Shown here: positions 15,700 to 24,927 of the stretch, piece after piece
Numbering within the stretch: position 1 is the stretch's first letter
Layout: every line of letters starts with the position of its first letter
Assembly: GCF_001718195.1 (NCBI RefSeq)
Contig: NZ_MCNV01000028.1
Location: 1 to 64,000 of the forward strand
Origin: Paraburkholderia nodosa
GTDB taxonomy: Bacteria; Pseudomonadota; Gammaproteobacteria; Burkholderiales; Burkholderiaceae
Direction: 5' to 3'
Length of the DNA: 64,000 nt
Notes under the pieces: generated by a model
What the model saw: only the letters and a program-made list of their open reading frames with translations
Told to the model about the DNA's origin: nothing
Database searches by the model: none
Program-made: the position numbers and the translations under genes

Positions 15700-16581
15700 A
15701 TGGCTCAACTTCGGCAGATCGCATTCTACGGAAAGGGCGGGATTGGAAAATCGACCACGTCGCAAAACACGCTCGCGGCGCTCAGCGACCTTGGGCAAAA
15801 GATCCTCATTGTCGGCTGCGATCCGAAGGCAGACTCGACACGGCTGATACTGCACGCGAAGGCGCAGGACACAATTCTCTCTCTCGCGGCGGAAGCCGGC
15901 TCTGTGGAGGACCTCGAACTCGAGGATGTCATGAAGATTGGCTACAAAGACATACGCTGTGTGGAGTCGGGCGGTCCCGAGCCGGGTGTCGGCTGCGCGG
16001 GTCGCGGTGTGATTACGTCGATCAATTTCCTGGAGGAGAATGGCGCCTACGACGGAGTGGACTACGTCTCATACGATGTGCTGGGCGACGTGGTGTGCGG
16101 AGGCTTTGCAATGCCAATTCGCGAGAACAAGGCACAGGAGATTTATATCGTGATGTCAGGCGAGATGATGGCTATGTACGCTGCGAACAATATCTCAAAA
16201 GGGATTCTCAAGTATGCCAACAGCGGTGGTGTGCGTTTGGGCGGCCTCATTTGCAACGAGCGCAAGACCGACAAGGAACTCGAGCTTGCGGAATCGCTCG
16301 CAGCGATGCTCGGCACACGTCTGATCCACTTCGTGCCGCGCGACAACGTCGTGCAACATGCGGAACTACGCCGCATGACTGTGATCGAGTACGCGCCAGA
16401 GAGCGCACAGGCCGGCCAGTATCGTGCGCTTGCAGAGAAGGTGCATAACAACGCCGGCAATGGCGTGATCCCAACGCCGATCACGATGGACGAACTCGAA
16501 GATCTCCTGATGGAAAAAGGAATCATGTCGCAGGTCGATGAGGCGAAGGTTGGCAAGACAGCGGCTGAGCTGACCGCTTGA
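15700..16581 (+). CDS. nifH: Nitrogenase iron protein NifH
   Basis: 293 residues, starting MAQLRQIAFYGKGGIGKST (P-loop at residues ~10-18). Cluster-ligand contexts are visible: ...ESGGPEPGVGCAGRGVI (Cys about 98, followed by the ADP-ribosylatable Arg) and DVVCGGFAMPIR (Cys about 133). The homodimer binds one [4Fe-4S] cluster and hydrolyses MgATP to pass electrons to NifDK; it also helps FeMo-co maturation. The ATG at 15700 is preferred over the upstream in-frame codon at 15652 because GGAG lies 8 bases before it and family proteins start there. First gene of nifHDK. No draT/draG is present in the window. Confidence 0.98.
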   Translation: MAQLRQIAFYGKGGIGKSTTSQNTLAALSDLGQKILIVGCDPKADSTRLILHAKAQDTILSLAAEAGSVEDLELEDVMKIGYKDIRCVESGGPEPGVGCAGRGVITSINFLEENGAYDGVDYVSYDVLGDVVCGGFAMPIRENKAQEIYIVMSGEMMAMYAANNISKGILKYANSGGVRLGGLICNERKTDKELELAESLAAMLGTRLIHFVPRDNVVQHAELRRMTVIEYAPESAQAGQYRALAEKVHNNAGNGVIPTPITMDELEDLLMEKGIMSQVDEAKVGKTAAELTA

Positions 16582-16596
16582 CGGCTGCGGGGATGA

Positions 16597-16623
16597 CGGT
16601 TGCCGTGCGGCGTACGGCAACCG
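16597..16623 (+). promoter_or_regulatory. Hairpin between nifH and nifD
   Basis: CGGTTGCCGT and ACGGCAACCG form a perfect 10-base stem around a 7-base loop. There is no U-tract, so it is more likely an mRNA-stabilising or processing element that raises nifH message over nifDK than a terminator. Confidence 0.7.
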
Positions 16624-16660
16624 ATCCCGGCGATCCCATTTCTCCACTTATGGATATGTA

Positions 16661-18124
16661 ATGACCGAAACGGTTGAAGAACGTAAGGCCGCTCACAAGG
16701 CTCTCATTGACGAAGTGCTGCGAGCTTACCCGGAGAAGATGGCCAAGCGGCGGGCCAAGCATTTATGCACTTTCGAGCAGGGTAAGCCGGACTGTGGGGT
16801 GAAGTCCAACATTAAGTCGCTGCCTGGTGTGATGACGATTCGCGGCTGCGCATATGCCGGTTCGAAGGGCGTGGTCTGGGGGCCGATCAAGGACATGATT
16901 CACATCAGTCACGGACCAGTCGGCTGCGGCCAGTATTCGTGGGGTTCGCGCCGCAATTATTATGTCGGAACAACCGGAGTCGATACGTTTGTCACAATGC
17001 AATTTACTTCTGACTTTCAGGAGAAGGACATTGTGTTCGGTGGCGACAAGAAACTCGACAAAATCGTCGATGAGATTCAGGAGCTGTTTCCGCTCAACAG
17101 AGGCATATCAGTTCAAACCGAATGCCCGATCGGTCTGATCGGCGATGACATCGAGGCAGTTTCGAAGAAGAAGAGCGCACAGTATGGCGGGCACACAATC
17201 GTACCCGTACGCTGCGAGGGATTTCGCGGCGTATCGCAGTCGCTTGGGCATCATCTCGCAAACGATGCGATTCGCGATTGCGTGTTCGACCGTGTCGATC
17301 CGAATAAATATTCCGCGCTCGAGTCAACTCCGTACGACGTTGCGATCATCGGTGACTACAATATCGGTGGCGACGCATGGTCAAGCCGCATTCTCCTTGA
17401 GGAGATGGGTTTGCGCGTTATTGCGCAGTGGTCGGGCGACGGCACGCTCGCTGAACTGGAGAATACGCCGCGCTCAAAGCTTAACCTGCTCCACTGCTAC
17501 CGGTCAATGAATTACATAAGCCGGCATATGGAAGAGAAGTATGGTGTCCCTTGGCTCGAATACAACTTTTTTGGTCCCACAATGATTGAAAGGAGCTTGA
17601 GAGAGATTGCGAGCCGATTTGACGACACGATCAAGACCAAGGCCGAGAAAGTGATCGCCAAATACCGTCTGCTCACGGATGCGGTAATCGCGAGATATAA
17701 GCCACGCCTCGAGGGTAAGAAAGTGATGCTTTTTGTAGGCGGCCTTCGCCCGCGCCACGTCATCGGGGCGTACGAAGACCTCGGCATGGAAGTCATTGGC
17801 ACAGGCTACGAGTTTGCCCACAACGATGACTATCAGCGCACTACGCATCACATTCACGACGGCACGCTAATTTACGACGACGTGACCGGCTACGAATTCG
17901 AGCGGTTCGTCGAATGCATGCGGCCGGACCTCGTAGGTTCAGGAATCAAGGAAAAGTACGTCTTTCAGAAGATGGGTGTTCCTTTCCGCCAGATGCACAG
18001 TTGGGATTATTCAGGACCGTACCACGGCTACGACGGATTCGCGATCTTTGCGCGCGACATGGACATGGCAATTTCGAGTCCTGTCTGGAATCTCTCCAAG
18101 TCACCTTGGAAAAAGGCAGCGTGA
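16661..18124 (+). CDS. nifD: Nitrogenase MoFe protein alpha chain NifD
   Basis: 487 residues with all cofactor ligand contexts. P-cluster cysteines lie in RGCAYAGSKG and SHGPVGCGQYSW plus ECPIGLIGDDIE; the FeMo-co cysteine is in NLLHCYRSMNYI (around residue 275) and the histidine in QMHSWDYSGPYHG (around residue 442). NifD pairs with NifK in the alpha2beta2 MoFe protein, which reduces N2. It starts 79 bases after nifH. Length is normal and the frame intact. Confidence 0.98.
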   Translation: MTETVEERKAAHKALIDEVLRAYPEKMAKRRAKHLCTFEQGKPDCGVKSNIKSLPGVMTIRGCAYAGSKGVVWGPIKDMIHISHGPVGCGQYSWGSRRNYYVGTTGVDTFVTMQFTSDFQEKDIVFGGDKKLDKIVDEIQELFPLNRGISVQTECPIGLIGDDIEAVSKKKSAQYGGHTIVPVRCEGFRGVSQSLGHHLANDAIRDCVFDRVDPNKYSALESTPYDVAIIGDYNIGGDAWSSRILLEEMGLRVIAQWSGDGTLAELENTPRSKLNLLHCYRSMNYISRHMEEKYGVPWLEYNFFGPTMIERSLREIASRFDDTIKTKAEKVIAKYRLLTDAVIARYKPRLEGKKVMLFVGGLRPRHVIGAYEDLGMEVIGTGYEFAHNDDYQRTTHHIHDGTLIYDDVTGYEFERFVECMRPDLVGSGIKEKYVFQKMGVPFRQMHSWDYSGPYHGYDGFAIFARDMDMAISSPVWNLSKSPWKKAA

Positions 18125-18196
18125 GCCAGGTGGCCCCGTTGGCGGTACGGCCGTGTCGCCGGACGGCTCTTCAGGAAATCGATTCAGGAGCGAGTC

Positions 18197-19756
18197 ATGC
18201 CCCAATCAAGCGACAAAATTCTCGATCACGAACTGCTCTTTCGCGAGCCGGAATATCAGGAGCTTTTGCGAAACAAGAAGCAACATTTTGAGTTTAACCA
18301 TCCTGATGAGGCGGTGAGAGAGGTTGCCGAATGGACAAAGACTGAAGACTACAAGCAGAAAAACTTCGCGCGCGACTCGCTAACCATCAATCCAGCGAAG
18401 GCCTGCCAGCCTCTGGGGGCGGTATTTGTGGCAAACGGCTTTCATAAGACACTGCCGTTCGTGCACGGCTCTCAGGGCTGCGTGGCCTATTATCGCTCAC
18501 ACTTTTCGCGGCACTTCAAGGAGCCGACGTCGTGCGTGAGTTCGTCAATGACCGAAGACGCGGCGGTTTTCGGGGGTCTCAATAATATGATCGACGGTCT
18601 GGCGAATGCATACAACCTTTATAAGCCCGAGATGATCGCCGTATCGACGACCTGCATGGCAGAGGTCATCGGTGACGACCTCGATGCATTCATCAAGAAT
18701 AGTAAGCAGAAGGGAAGCGTTCCGCAAGACTACGACGTGCCGTTCGCTCACACGCCCGCGTTTGTCGGCAGTCATGTGACGGGTTACGACAACGCTCTAC
18801 TGGGCATTCTCAAACACTTCTGGGACGGCAAGGCCGGTACCGCAACACCACTCATACGTGTGCAGGACGAGAGTGTAAACTTTATCGGTGGCTTTGACGG
18901 TTTCGTGGTGGGCAACATCAAGGAGGTTCGACGTATCTTCGATCTGTTCGGCGTGAACGTCAACATCATCTGCGATCCTTCCGACACATGGAACACACCA
19001 ACGGATGGCGAATTCCGCATGTACGAGGGTGGGACCACGAAGGAAGAAGTTGAACGTGCCCTGAATGCGAAAGCAACGTTCATTTTTCAAGAATATTGCT
19101 GCGAAAAGACGGCGAAGTATATCGCGGAACACGGCCAAGAGGTAATTGTGCTTAATTCGCCAGTCGGCGTTTCTGGTACCGACCATTTCCTCATGGAGAT
19201 ATCGCGTGTCACGGGCCGACCGATTCCGCCTGAACTGGAAAGGGAGCGGGGGCAACTCGTTGATGCAATGGCGGACAGTCAGGCTATTCTCCATGGCAAA
19301 CGCTATGCGCTCTACGGCGATCCCGATCAGATGCTAGGTTACACGCAATTCCTGCTCGAGCTCGGTGCAGAGCCGGTGCATATTGTGTCGACAAACGGTA
19401 ACGACGGCTGGGCCGAGAAGGTCAAGGCGTTGTTGGACGCGTCGCCATACGGTGCGGGATGCAGCGCCTATCCGAAGCGCGATCTCTGGCATCTGCGCTC
19501 GCTGCTATTTACCGAACCAGTCGATTTCCTGATCGGCAACACTCATGGGAAATACTTGGAGCGTGATACGCGAACACCGCTAGTGCGACTCGTGTTTCCT
19601 ATTTTTGACCGGCACCACTATCACCGTTTCCCGACGTGGGGATATGAGGGAGGATTGCGCGTTCTATTGGCACTACTTGACGAATTCTTCGAAAAGCTCG
19701 ATGCAAGTACAATCGACATTGCAAAGACTGATTACAGTTATGACATTGTTCGCTGA
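18197..19756 (+). CDS. nifK: Nitrogenase MoFe protein beta chain NifK
   Basis: 519 residues; P-cluster cysteines in NPAKACQPLGAV, HGSQGCVAYYRSHFSRHF and STTCMAEVIGDDL, with the conserved C-terminal FDRHHYHRFPTWGYEGG. GGAG lies before the ATG at 18197. It completes nifHDK. In most diazotrophs nifENX follows directly; here a terminator and IS debris follow instead. Confidence 0.98.
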   Translation: MPQSSDKILDHELLFREPEYQELLRNKKQHFEFNHPDEAVREVAEWTKTEDYKQKNFARDSLTINPAKACQPLGAVFVANGFHKTLPFVHGSQGCVAYYRSHFSRHFKEPTSCVSSSMTEDAAVFGGLNNMIDGLANAYNLYKPEMIAVSTTCMAEVIGDDLDAFIKNSKQKGSVPQDYDVPFAHTPAFVGSHVTGYDNALLGILKHFWDGKAGTATPLIRVQDESVNFIGGFDGFVVGNIKEVRRIFDLFGVNVNIICDPSDTWNTPTDGEFRMYEGGTTKEEVERALNAKATFIFQEYCCEKTAKYIAEHGQEVIVLNSPVGVSGTDHFLMEISRVTGRPIPPELERERGQLVDAMADSQAILHGKRYALYGDPDQMLGYTQFLLELGAEPVHIVSTNGNDGWAEKVKALLDASPYGAGCSAYPKRDLWHLRSLLFTEPVDFLIGNTHGKYLERDTRTPLVRLVFPIFDRHHYHRFPTWGYEGGLRVLLALLDEFFEKLDASTIDIAKTDYSYDIVR

Positions 19757-19809
19757 TGACAGAATGATTGTTGCCTAGACTTGGTTTGCCCAGGCCCTCG
19801 ACGTGGGCG

Positions 19810-19853
19810 ATCGTGCGCGGCCGCTCGGCGGATCGCGGTCCGCACGATTTTTT
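19810..19853 (+). terminator. Rho-independent terminator of nifHDK
   Basis: Arms ATCGTGCG.. and ..CGCACGAT enclose a GC-rich imperfect inner stem and are followed at once by TTTTTT. It lies about 55 bases after the nifK stop. Confidence 0.85.
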
Positions 19854-19969
19854 ACTAGTTGTCCACAGCACGCGGGTATGGCCGCGCTCCGTAGTCCGAT
19901 TAGCAACTATCCTCTAAAAGCCCCTGCTGGAAGTTGTAAATCTCGATGAATTGACTTGATGCAATGAAA

Positions 19970-20300
19970 GAGGGCAGGGGAAGTAAGCCCTGCTGGTGTA
20001 GAGCGGGATTCGCGCGCTCATCTTCTCCGAGGAGCACGCAAACGGACGCGTCTGACACAGCCCTCCGTGGACGAATACGACGCTAGGTGTCCGCCTGGAC
20101 ATGGTTCTTGAGCTGGGCGAGAAGAACTGGAAGCTCCGCCCGTTCGCCACGTCGATCCCGATCAATTTGATCGCCGTGAAGTTTGTTGCGATTTCGAACC
20201 GTCGTCCAGGACTGAGGTGCAGCTGCCTATTTCCGGCGAGTTGAGCGGCCGTTTTGGTGAAGTCGACCAGGCTAGGGGGAGTGCGGCGTAGAGTTCAATT
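19970..20300 (+). mobile_element. IS110-type element remnant (left end)
   Basis: The stretch contains LELGEKNWKL, also seen (as FELGDKNWKL) at the start of the degenerate IS110-type element at 36018, and the DNA just upstream resembles that upstream of 36018. The rest of the transposase is missing. Confidence 0.6.
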
Positions 20301-20389
20301 CTACCGCGACTGTTCGAGATCGGACTAGGCGCGTCATTCTTGCACATCGAATCGCCTCTTCGCTGCAAGCTTGGGTGCTCAATGGATGC

Positions 20390-20640
20390 TCAATTCGTAT
20401 CGGGAAGCGTGGGCGATTTGAGCCGGGCGCGCCAGTGCTTGGGGGAAATTGGTTGGTAATGATCGAGTACCGCGTGCCGGCGTGATTGTCGCTTCAATAC
20501 CTCAAATAGCCGGGCGAAGCCCACGTAAAGCACGGAAAGGCACGTGTCGGCAAGTCTGCTGGCCGAAGGCGCAGGCAAGCAGTCTTTTCCGGCGCCAGTG
20601 GCCCTGTCAGGATCAGGTTCTGTGCATTGCGGATCCAATC
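20390..20640 (-). mobile_element. IS21-type IstB ATPase fragment
   Basis: A short minus-strand frame reads ...LTGPTGAGK-like Walker A (here DRATGAGKDCL after a slip), then CLSVLYVGFARLFEVLKR, which fits the IstB helper ATPase of IS21. It is truncated at both ends. Confidence 0.55.
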
Positions 20641-21013
20641 AAAGCTGGCGAGCGACGAGACCCTTGTCGAGTCCGCGGCTCTTGCCGACAGCGTCTGGCA
20701 TCGAGATTGAACCCGGTACGCGTGTGCGCGCCACGGTATGGCGTCAATCCAGCGCAGTTGCGACTGGTGCTCCGCAGGCTGATGCCAGCATGATTGCTTG
20801 CCCAGCGGTACTCACATATGGCTGGGCAACGGGTGTTAGGTGACTGAACGAACCCGTAAGTGCGTTCATTCTGGTACTGTTGATACCAGCGCGCAAACCA
20901 ACCTAGGCTTGCACGACTCTCATTGCATTCGGTGGTCCGCGCGTCGCCGATTCACCATCTTGTTCTGCATCGAGACCACGTGCAAGCGGGATAAATATCA
21001 GGCTGCTACGATG
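20641..21013. other. No recognised gene
   Basis: Only short, unconvincing open frames; probably residual IS DNA. Confidence 0.5.
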
Positions 21014-21391
21014 TTAGCGCGGACATGAGGAAAATGATTCACTTCGGCCGCAGGATGTTGATGCGATCGGACTTTCAATCACGAAGCGCGGAAGCGGGGT
21101 ATCTTCCTCATAGTCGATCTGCGTGCCGATAAAATAACGTAGGTTAGTCTCGTCCACGAACACAGTGAGGCCCTGTGTAAGCACCTTCGTGTCGGAATCG
21201 CTTACGGAGTCAACCAGGACAATAAAATATTCCGGCTGTCTTCCCGCATGAAATTCGGCACGCAGTCGAATATAAAGCGGCGCTTCGTGGCTCTGCGCGA
21301 CAAGCTCGGCGGCTTCTTTTGCTGCTCGGGCCGTGAACGTAAAAAATTCACACGCGGGTTCTGTCGATATGCTTGATCGTTGGGAGATCAT
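21014..21391 (-). CDS. Divergent HesB/IscA-like protein
   Basis: 125 residues that follow the A-type carrier pattern: FTFTARAAKEAAELVAQ at the start, LTQGLTVFVDETNLRYFIGTQIDY in the middle (split), and RFVIESPIASTSCGRSESF near the end, where the family has F.NPNA...CGCG. Only one cysteine of that final pair remains, and the first cysteine loop (GGCSG) is replaced by EFHAGRQPEYF. An AGGA site precedes the ATG at 21391. It may be a cluster-less paralogue or a regulator of cluster transfer; function unknown. Neighbours are a small unknown gene and an Lrp-type regulator, near nifW. Confidence 0.65.
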   Translation of the reverse strand: MISQRSSISTEPACEFFTFTARAAKEAAELVAQSHEAPLYIRLRAEFHAGRQPEYFIVLVDSVSDSDTKVLTQGLTVFVDETNLRYFIGTQIDYEEDTPLPRFVIESPIASTSCGRSESFSSCPR

Positions 21392-21407
21392 AGATTTTCC
21401 TGGAAAA

Positions 21408-21641
21408 TTAATAGAGAACTATATCCGTCTCTACAATGTGAATCTGCACGAGGAAGGAAAGCAAGTACTGCGCCACATCGCTCGCAATACTATCGCTCAG
21501 ATACGGAATTAGATTGCTGAGGTGAGTGTGCAAGAGTGAAGCAATGCGCGGAACGCCAAGGTGGAGATCTCCTTGCGCCATAGCAAACAAGTGAGCGAGA
21601 TCCGGGGCGCGAGCCTTGCGACTCATCGCGAGTCGATACAC
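21408..21641 (-). CDS. Small unknown protein upstream of HesB-like gene
   Basis: An open frame of at least 77 residues, SRKARAPDLAHLFAMAQGD then LGVPRIASLLHTHLSNLIPY and LLSFLVQIHIVETDIVLY. It ends 16 bases before the HesB-like gene on the same strand, which favours a real, coupled gene. The GTG at 21641 is only one possible start, since the frame stays open further upstream. Helical and amphipathic in appearance; no family recognised. Confidence 0.45.
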   Translation of the reverse strand: MYRLAMSRKARAPDLAHLFAMAQGDLHLGVPRIASLLHTHLSNLIPYLSDSIASDVAQYLLSFLVQIHIVETDIVLY

Positions 21642-21892
21642 GTCCTCTTTAACCAGTTGAAGTTTGCGATCTTGGACGTCTACATTCGACGTTAAACTAA
21701 GTTTATCCTATACACAGAGAAACTAGCGCCACGCTCGGGAAACGCAGGCGGAACAACGGCGCGAAGTTAGCAGAAATAGAATGGTTGGCGCAGGCGACTC
21801 TCGCTTGGGGAGAGCGAGTTGCACGGATAACGCATGAAACAACGATACATTTTTTGGATGACATCTAATTCTTCGGATGGGAGATGAGTGAA

Positions 21893-22393
21893 ATGAAATT
21901 GATAGAGCATCCAGTCGTGGCCCAGAAGGGCATAGCCGTCTTGGATTCCGTAGACCGCGCGATCCTCAGACACTTGCAGCAAGACGCCTCGCTATCGATT
22001 GTCAGCCTTGCAGCGAAAGTGAAACGCAGTGCTCCTGCGTGCCTGCGGCGTGTGGAACGACTCAAGGAGACGGGACTGATACGAAGAGTCGTCGCACTGC
22101 TCGACGCGAAGGCTCTAGGCGCGGGCATGTTCGCCGTAATCGGGATCGTGCTGGACGGCTCGACGCCCGAGGCGTTTGCCTCATTCGAGAAAGCGGCGCA
22201 GAAGGTGTCTGGCTGCGTAGCGTGCCACGCAGTGAGCGGGAGGTTTGACTATATCTTGCTCGTTCGAGCGCGCGGCAACGAAAGCTTCAACCGGTTGCAT
22301 GCTGCACAAGCGTTGCAACTGCCGGGAGTACGGGAACTGCATAGCTTCAAGGTGTTAAAGGAAGTCTTATCGACGCAGGCGATACCGCTGTAA
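21893..22393 (+). CDS. Lrp/AsnC-family transcriptional regulator
   Basis: About 166 residues with an N-terminal winged helix-turn-helix (LDSVDRAILRHLQQDASLS, LAAKVKRSAPACLRRVERLKE in parts) and the C-terminal RAM ligand-binding domain (ALGAGMFAVIGIVLDG, then CHAVSGRFDYILLVRARG). Such proteins usually respond to amino acids. The ATG at 21893 sits 9 bases after GGAG, better than the ATG at 21884 that touches it. It is divergent from the HesB-like pair, which it may control. Confidence 0.9.
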   Translation: MKLIEHPVVAQKGIAVLDSVDRAILRHLQQDASLSIVSLAAKVKRSAPACLRRVERLKETGLIRRVVALLDAKALGAGMFAVIGIVLDGSTPEAFASFEKAAQKVSGCVACHAVSGRFDYILLVRARGNESFNRLHAAQALQLPGVRELHSFKVLKEVLSTQAIPL

Positions 22394-22651
22394 CCGCAAA
22401 CGCTTGGAAAGGTAGTCTTGACCTGTGTCACTCATCAGACAGGTTCTAGTCGTAACCAAACGACACGCTTCGAATCGCCCCGCTGGCTTTCGCAGACCAA
22501 ACTCGTGACGGATAAACTATTGACCTATCCGGCGACCAAGTCCGTTCTTAGTGGCCCGAGCAGACTGAGTTGCGCCAGCAACGTCCCAACTCATGTTCAG
22601 TAAAGTTTCGCCGGCAACCGAAGCGGATGCGCTTCGCGCAACGCGCCACGC
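22394..22651. other. Spacer without a gene
   Basis: No convincing coding frame; it leads into the nifW regulatory region. Confidence 0.5.
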
Positions 22652-22667
22652 TGTCACAATCCAGACA
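22652..22667. promoter_or_regulatory. NifA upstream activator site of nifW
   Basis: TGTCACAATCCAGACA is an exact TGT-N10-ACA motif, 103 bases upstream of the -24 element at 22770. Confidence 0.8.
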
Positions 22668-22769
22668 ATCCCGACGATTCAGACAAAGGCAACGTGAGAC
22701 CGGCCCCCCCTGTTACGGTGATCGGGAATGGCGATGCATGCCACAACACCTTCCAGGTTTAGGTGGGAC

Positions 22770-22785
22770 AGGCACGGACCTTGCG
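22770..22785 (+). promoter_or_regulatory. Sigma-54 (-24/-12) promoter of nifW
   Basis: AGGCACGGACCTTGCG matches GGCACG-N4-TTGC exactly, with only the first T replaced. The start would be near 22797, about 125 bases before nifW. Confidence 0.8.
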
Positions 22786-22923
22786 TGCCGTCGGCCGCTA
22801 AGTTAGAAGGCGCAGACAAGTTAATACCTTTCGTCAATTTGAAAGCGCTTAACGATGGCATATAAAACTCGCCGCCTCGCTACGCACGGCTTTGCGGCCA
22901 ACTTTGTCATGCGGAGCAACAAC

Positions 22924-23262
22924 ATGAAAGTACTGATCGATAAACTGCACCGGCTTTCGTCGGCTGAGGACTTCTTCCGATTCTTCGCCATCTCATATGA
23001 CGACAAGGTGGTGGACGTAAGTCGATTACATATACTAAGGCGTTTCTTCCAGTACATCAGACAGTCGGAGGACCTGTCCGCGGATCACGACGCAACCTTA
23101 TTCTTGGTTTATCGAAATCTCCTGCTGAAAGCGTACAACGACTTTGTCATTTCCACGCCCGCTGAGCAAAAGGTGTTCAGAGTTCTTCAGGAAGCCGACG
23201 GAGAGCGTCATATCTCTCTTGATAGCCTGCGTGAATCCCTGCCGGCTCGGGCTAACAATTGA
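22924..23262 (+). CDS. nifW: NifW, nitrogenase-stabilising protein
   Basis: 112 residues beginning MKVLIDKLHRLSSAEDFFRF, then YDDKVVDVSRLHILRRFFQY and DHDATLFLVYRNLLLKAYNDF, the NifW pattern. NifW protects or helps mature the MoFe protein. The ATG at 22924 is chosen because GGAG lies 7 bases upstream and family proteins begin at this point; the longer frame would start earlier without a ribosome site. It stands alone, with its own NifA site and sigma-54 promoter, and is followed by pseudogenes. Confidence 0.92.
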   Translation: MKVLIDKLHRLSSAEDFFRFFAISYDDKVVDVSRLHILRRFFQYIRQSEDLSADHDATLFLVYRNLLLKAYNDFVISTPAEQKVFRVLQEADGERHISLDSLRESLPARANN

Positions 23263-23424
23263 AGTTGGTGAGCGAGTCATATTGGTGCTTGTCTGAGTCG
23301 TCACGATGCGACTCATCGCTTGATGCACGTTGTGAACTTCGGTTGACTTGTCTTTTGAACATCTGCCGGGAGTGGTCCATCAGCAGCCTCAAGTCCGGCT
23401 GACGAGCGGACAGGAGCGGTTTCG

Positions 23425-23935
23425 ATGCTTTCATTGCCGTCTTCGTCCCCGCACGTCATTTCTGTTGGCGGAACAGCGCTTTACACAACTCATAGCGGAG
23501 CTTATGCGTCTGGAACGATGGGTGGAAGAAGGAGTCCTGTGGGCGACAGGGGGCGGCACTCGCCCCTACGGACCAATGCCGCCGTGGCAATCTGCGCTAA
23601 GGTCCTCTGCGGGTCCATCTGGGCGCGGCGTGCCCGACATTCCCTTTGATGCAAAGGCGGAAACTGGGGCGCTTATCTACGGCACGGCAATGCCTCGCCG
23701 TTTGGCGGAACAAGCTTGGCCTCACCGAGATTCGTCGGGCTCTTCGCTCGCTTGCTGTCAGCCAGTGACAATACATTCGGTTTCCCCGGCGCATCGATAT
23801 ATAAGACTGCGGCCGCTAATCCGCCGGCGTTTCACGATGTAGTCAAAGGTAACCACGGCTTTCTGGGTCACGGGTACCGCGTCGGCCTAGGCTGGGATTA
23901 TCCGACCGGTTGGGGAAGTATTGATTTCGCGGGGG
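23425..23935 (+). pseudogene. S53 (sedolisin/kumamolisin) peptidase remnant
   Basis: Three frames in turn give PSSSPHVISVGGTALYTT, then WATGGGTRPYGPMPPWQSAL and GPSGRGVPDIPFDAKAETG, then FVGLFARLLSASDNTFGFPG and GLGWDYPTGWGSIDF, the order found in the catalytic domain of acid serine-carboxyl peptidases. At least two frameshifts separate them and the GTS catalytic serine motif is destroyed. The N-terminal propeptide is absent. Confidence 0.75.
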
Positions 23936-24850
23936 GCAGGGATCGGTGCCAGCGAACGTGCCTTGTGCGGCTCCGGAGTGGACTTCTTCGGCACGTTCAA
24001 CGGGAACAGGAAAAGCATTGCGGTCGATGTGAAAGACCCGCGTGGCGTGGAAATCGTCCACAAGCTGCTTGCCGCGGCTGCGGTGTTCAGCGAAAACTTC
24101 AAGAGTGGACAAGCTAGGCCTCGGGTATGTCGCGCTTTCCAGGGTCAATCCACGTCTCGTCTATGCGTCGCACAAGGGGTTTCTGCCCGGCCCGTACGAT
24201 CATCGCACCGCGCTCGACGAAGTCGTGCAAATGATGGGCGGACTCGCTTACATGACGGGGCCCGAGGGCAGACCGCTAAGCGCCGGGACGAGCGTCAACG
24301 ACATCATGGGCGGTATGTTCGGCGCAATGGCGGCGCTGGCTCAACGCGAAGGCACGGGCCGCGGTCAGGAAGTGCCCAGCGCGTTGTTCGAGAACAATGT
24401 GTTCCTCGTAGCCCAGCACATGATGCAGTTTGCCGTGACGGGCCAGGCCGCGGCGCCGATGCCGAACCGCATTTTCGCGTGGGCTGTCTACGACGTGTTT
24501 TCGGTCAAGAACGGGGAGCAGATTTTTTGGTGGTGGTCTCCGATACCCAATGGGCACTGTTCTGCGACGCTTTCGGGCTCGCCGAGGTGACTTTGCCGTC
24601 CGATGCCAGTGGCGCAGGGCGGCCCATCGAGACGAGGACGCCGCTGCGGCCCTTGACGCTCGGCGGCGAGCGCTTGCAACTGCGCGCGGGACCGCCCTCA
24701 CTGGGTCAGGACACGCGAGCGCTTCTGATGGGTCTCGAATACAGGCCGGAGGATGTGAGGCAATTGACCGAGTTCGGTGTCCTCAAGTGTGCGTACAGGC
24801 AGCCTGGCGATGCGTCGAAGCCTTCGGCGAACGAACTCGCCAGCGCCTGA
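23921..24850 (+). pseudogene. CaiB/BaiF (family III) CoA-transferase remnant
   Basis: Segments in alternating frames read FFGTFNGNRKSIAVDVKDPR, VNPRLVYASHKGFLPGPYDH, then GGLAYMTGPEGRPLSAGTS, MGGMFGAMAALAQREGTGRG, and a C-terminal part with RPLTLGG and EYRPEDVRQLTEFGVL. Frameshifts near 24100 and 24530 and an internal deletion leave it inactive. Such enzymes move CoA between carboxylic acids in catabolism. Confidence 0.8.
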
Positions 24851-24927
24851 AGCAGCCACGTAACACGAAAGACACATGGAATCATCGAGCCGCGGAAGCA
24901 GGAGAGGCCGCCGCGCGGAGAAACGAC

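Noticed and set aside
15687..16448. 253-codon frame overlapping nifH
   Set aside because: Shadow of nifH in another frame; composition is Arg-rich and not protein-like.
22848..22866. TGGCATATAAAACTCGCC as a nifW promoter
   Set aside because: The GG to GC spacing is twelve bases; the site at 22770-22785 fits better and has a NifA site at the right distance.
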